The translations under genes were made by a program, and so were the position numbers. From Paeniglutamicibacter psychrophenolicus (GTDB lineage Bacteria; Actinomycetota; Actinomycetes; Actinomycetales; Micrococcaceae), in contig NZ_JAGIOE010000001.1 of NCBI RefSeq assembly GCF_017876575.1, forward strand, positions 434,001-498,000: a stretch of 64,000 nucleotides of DNA. The letters are read 5' to 3'. Below the pieces are notes generated by a model. It saw only the letters and a program-made list of their open reading frames with translations, did not search any database and was not told the DNA's origin. Below, one piece after another: positions 63,082-64,000 of this stretch. Numbering within the stretch: the stretch's first letter is position 1; the number at the start of each line of letters is the position of its first letter.

Positions 63082-64000
63082 TTAGCCCTCGATGGCGACC
63101 GGTGCCGGCTCGCCCTCGATCTGCGGGGTTCCGCCTTCGCCGTGGAAGGTGAACGTCGCTTCGTCGCCCTCGCCGTCGACATCGACCTTGATGTGCTGTC
63201 CGGAGACCAGCTCGCCAAAGAGGATCTTCTCCGAAAGCTGGTCCTCGATGTCGCGCTGCATGGTCCGGCGCAGCGGGCGGGCGCCCATGGCCGGATCGTA
63301 GCCGCGGGTCGCCAGCAGGACGCGTGCGGCCTGGGACAGCTCAATGGTCATGTTCCGGTCCACCAGGCGCTTGCGCAGGCGTCCGAGGAACAGGTCCACG
63401 ATCTCCACGATCTCGTCCTGGGTCAGCTGCGGGAAGACCACAACGTCGTCGACACGGTTCAGGAACTCGGGACGGAAGTGCTGGCGCAGCTCTTCCTGGA
63501 CCTTGGCCTGCATGCGGTTGTATCCGGTCTTGGTATCGCTGGACGACTGGAAGCCGGTCATGACGCCCTTGGAGATGTCGCGGGTGCCAAGGTTGGTGGT
63601 CATGATGATGATCGTGTTCTTGAAGTCCACGACGCGTCCCTGGGAGTCGGTCAGACGGCCGTCTTCCAGGATCTGCAGCAACGAGTTGAACAGGTCGGCG
63701 TGGGCCTTTTCGACCTCGTCGAAGAGCACCACGGAGAACGGACGGCGACGGACCTTCTCGGTCAGCTGTCCGCCTTCCTCGTAGCCGACGTAGCCCGGAG
63801 GTGCACCGAAGAGACGCGAGACCGTGTGCTTCTCCGAGTACTCGGACATGTCCAGGGTGATCAGCGCGTCTTCCTCACCGAAGAGGAATTCCGCCAGGGC
63901 CTTGGCCAGTTCGGTCTTGCCGACGCCGGTGGGGCCGGCGAAGATGAACGAGCCGCCGGGGCGGTTCGGGTCCTTCAGTCCGGCACGGGTGCGGCGGATG
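63082..64000 (-). CDS. clpC: ATP-dependent Clp protease ATP-binding subunit ClpC, 3' part
   Basis: C-terminal part (about 306 residues) of the HSP100 unfoldase ClpC; the gene runs off the right edge. Seen in frame: second AAA+ domain with Walker [50 protein letters not shown] (pore loop GYVGYEE), Walker [12 protein letters not shown], sensor TTNLGTRDI, arginine [15 protein letters not shown], and a long C-terminal domain. The last ~35 residues are Glu/Gly/Pro-rich. It feeds substrates to ClpP. It is a core gene in actinobacteria. Confidence 0.96.
   Translation of the reverse strand, partial: IRRTRAGLKDPNRPGGSFIFAGPTGVGKTELAKALAEFLFGEEDALITLDMSEYSEKHTVSRLFGAPPGYVGYEEGGQLTEKVRRRPFSVVLFDEVEKAHADLFNSLLQILEDGRLTDSQGRVVDFKNTIIIMTTNLGTRDISKGVMTGFQSSSDTKTGYNRMQAKVQEELRQHFRPEFLNRVDDVVVFPQLTQDEIVEIVDLFLGRLRKRLVDRNMTIELSQAARVLLATRGYDPAMGARPLRRTMQRDIEDQLSEKILFGELVSGQHIKVDVDGEGDEATFTFHGEGGTPQIEGEPAPVAIEG

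Overview
The window is high-GC DNA with dense genes, frequent GTG/TTG starts, ATGA stop/start overlaps and long GC-rich hairpin terminators. The gene content (DisA next to RadA, a PhoP-type PHO box at pstS, DUF445, EcsC, DUF2871, DrrAB with PadR, separate acyl-CoA carboxylase subunits, ClpC) points to an actinobacterium, most likely a Micrococcaceae member of the Arthrobacter/Paeniglutamicibacter type. This placement is inference from gene content; no rRNA is present.

Region 1 (1-31 kb) is mostly core genome. It holds membrane and envelope proteins (DUF445, EcsC, DUF2871), a small esterase, a D-amino-acid-type PLP enzyme translationally coupled to a sugar-lactone oxidase, and an Lrp regulator with an aromatic/histidinol-phosphate aminotransferase and an amino-acid permease. 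A secreted nuclease/phosphatase, a ThDP enzyme and a PadR-DUF1048-DrrAB drug-export operon follow, then tRNA-Lys. Phosphate handling comes next: a DUF47/PiT pair and a pstSCAB operon behind a clear PHO box. After these come an FUSC membrane protein, radA, disA, mutY, an enoyl-CoA hydratase and a histidine phosphatase.

Region 2 (about 31-62.3 kb) is a large catabolic island. A beta-oxidation set (SDR, MaoC, thiolase) faces a minus-strand group of amidase plus three small dimeric-barrel/HbpS-type proteins. Next is a CYP199-like P450 with a one-polypeptide FAD/2Fe-2S reductase. Then follow two copies of a module [substrate-binding protein - APH-type kinase - ACAD10/11-like dehydrogenase], a quinone-oxidoreductase-like protein, a three-subunit biotin-dependent acyl-CoA carboxylase, an ADP-forming acyl-CoA ligase and a LysR regulator. 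The remaining NitT/TauT-type transporter parts, two SDRs, two alpha/beta hydrolases and a 4-hydroxyacetophenone-monooxygenase-like Baeyer-Villiger enzyme complete it. In the first module copy the kinase gene is deleted except for its last ~20 codons, a visible recombination scar.

My reading (inference) is a ketone-degradation pathway. Transport is followed by ketone to ester/lactone conversion (Baeyer-Villiger), hydrolysis to a hydroxy acid, CoA activation, and phosphorylation and isomerisation of a 4-hydroxyacyl-CoA by the kinase/ACAD pair. Beta-oxidation and carboxylation then finish the breakdown. A shared 16-bp LysR-type box (TATC-N5-GATAGCC) lies upstream of the P450/reductase operon and in the divergent SDR/transporter promoter. 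A different ~145-bp element is shared by the promoters of the first module copy and the CoA-ligase operon.

Region 3 (62.4-64 kb) returns to core genes: an ArgA-type acetyltransferase and the 3' part of clpC. No transposase, integrase, CRISPR array or rRNA was seen.
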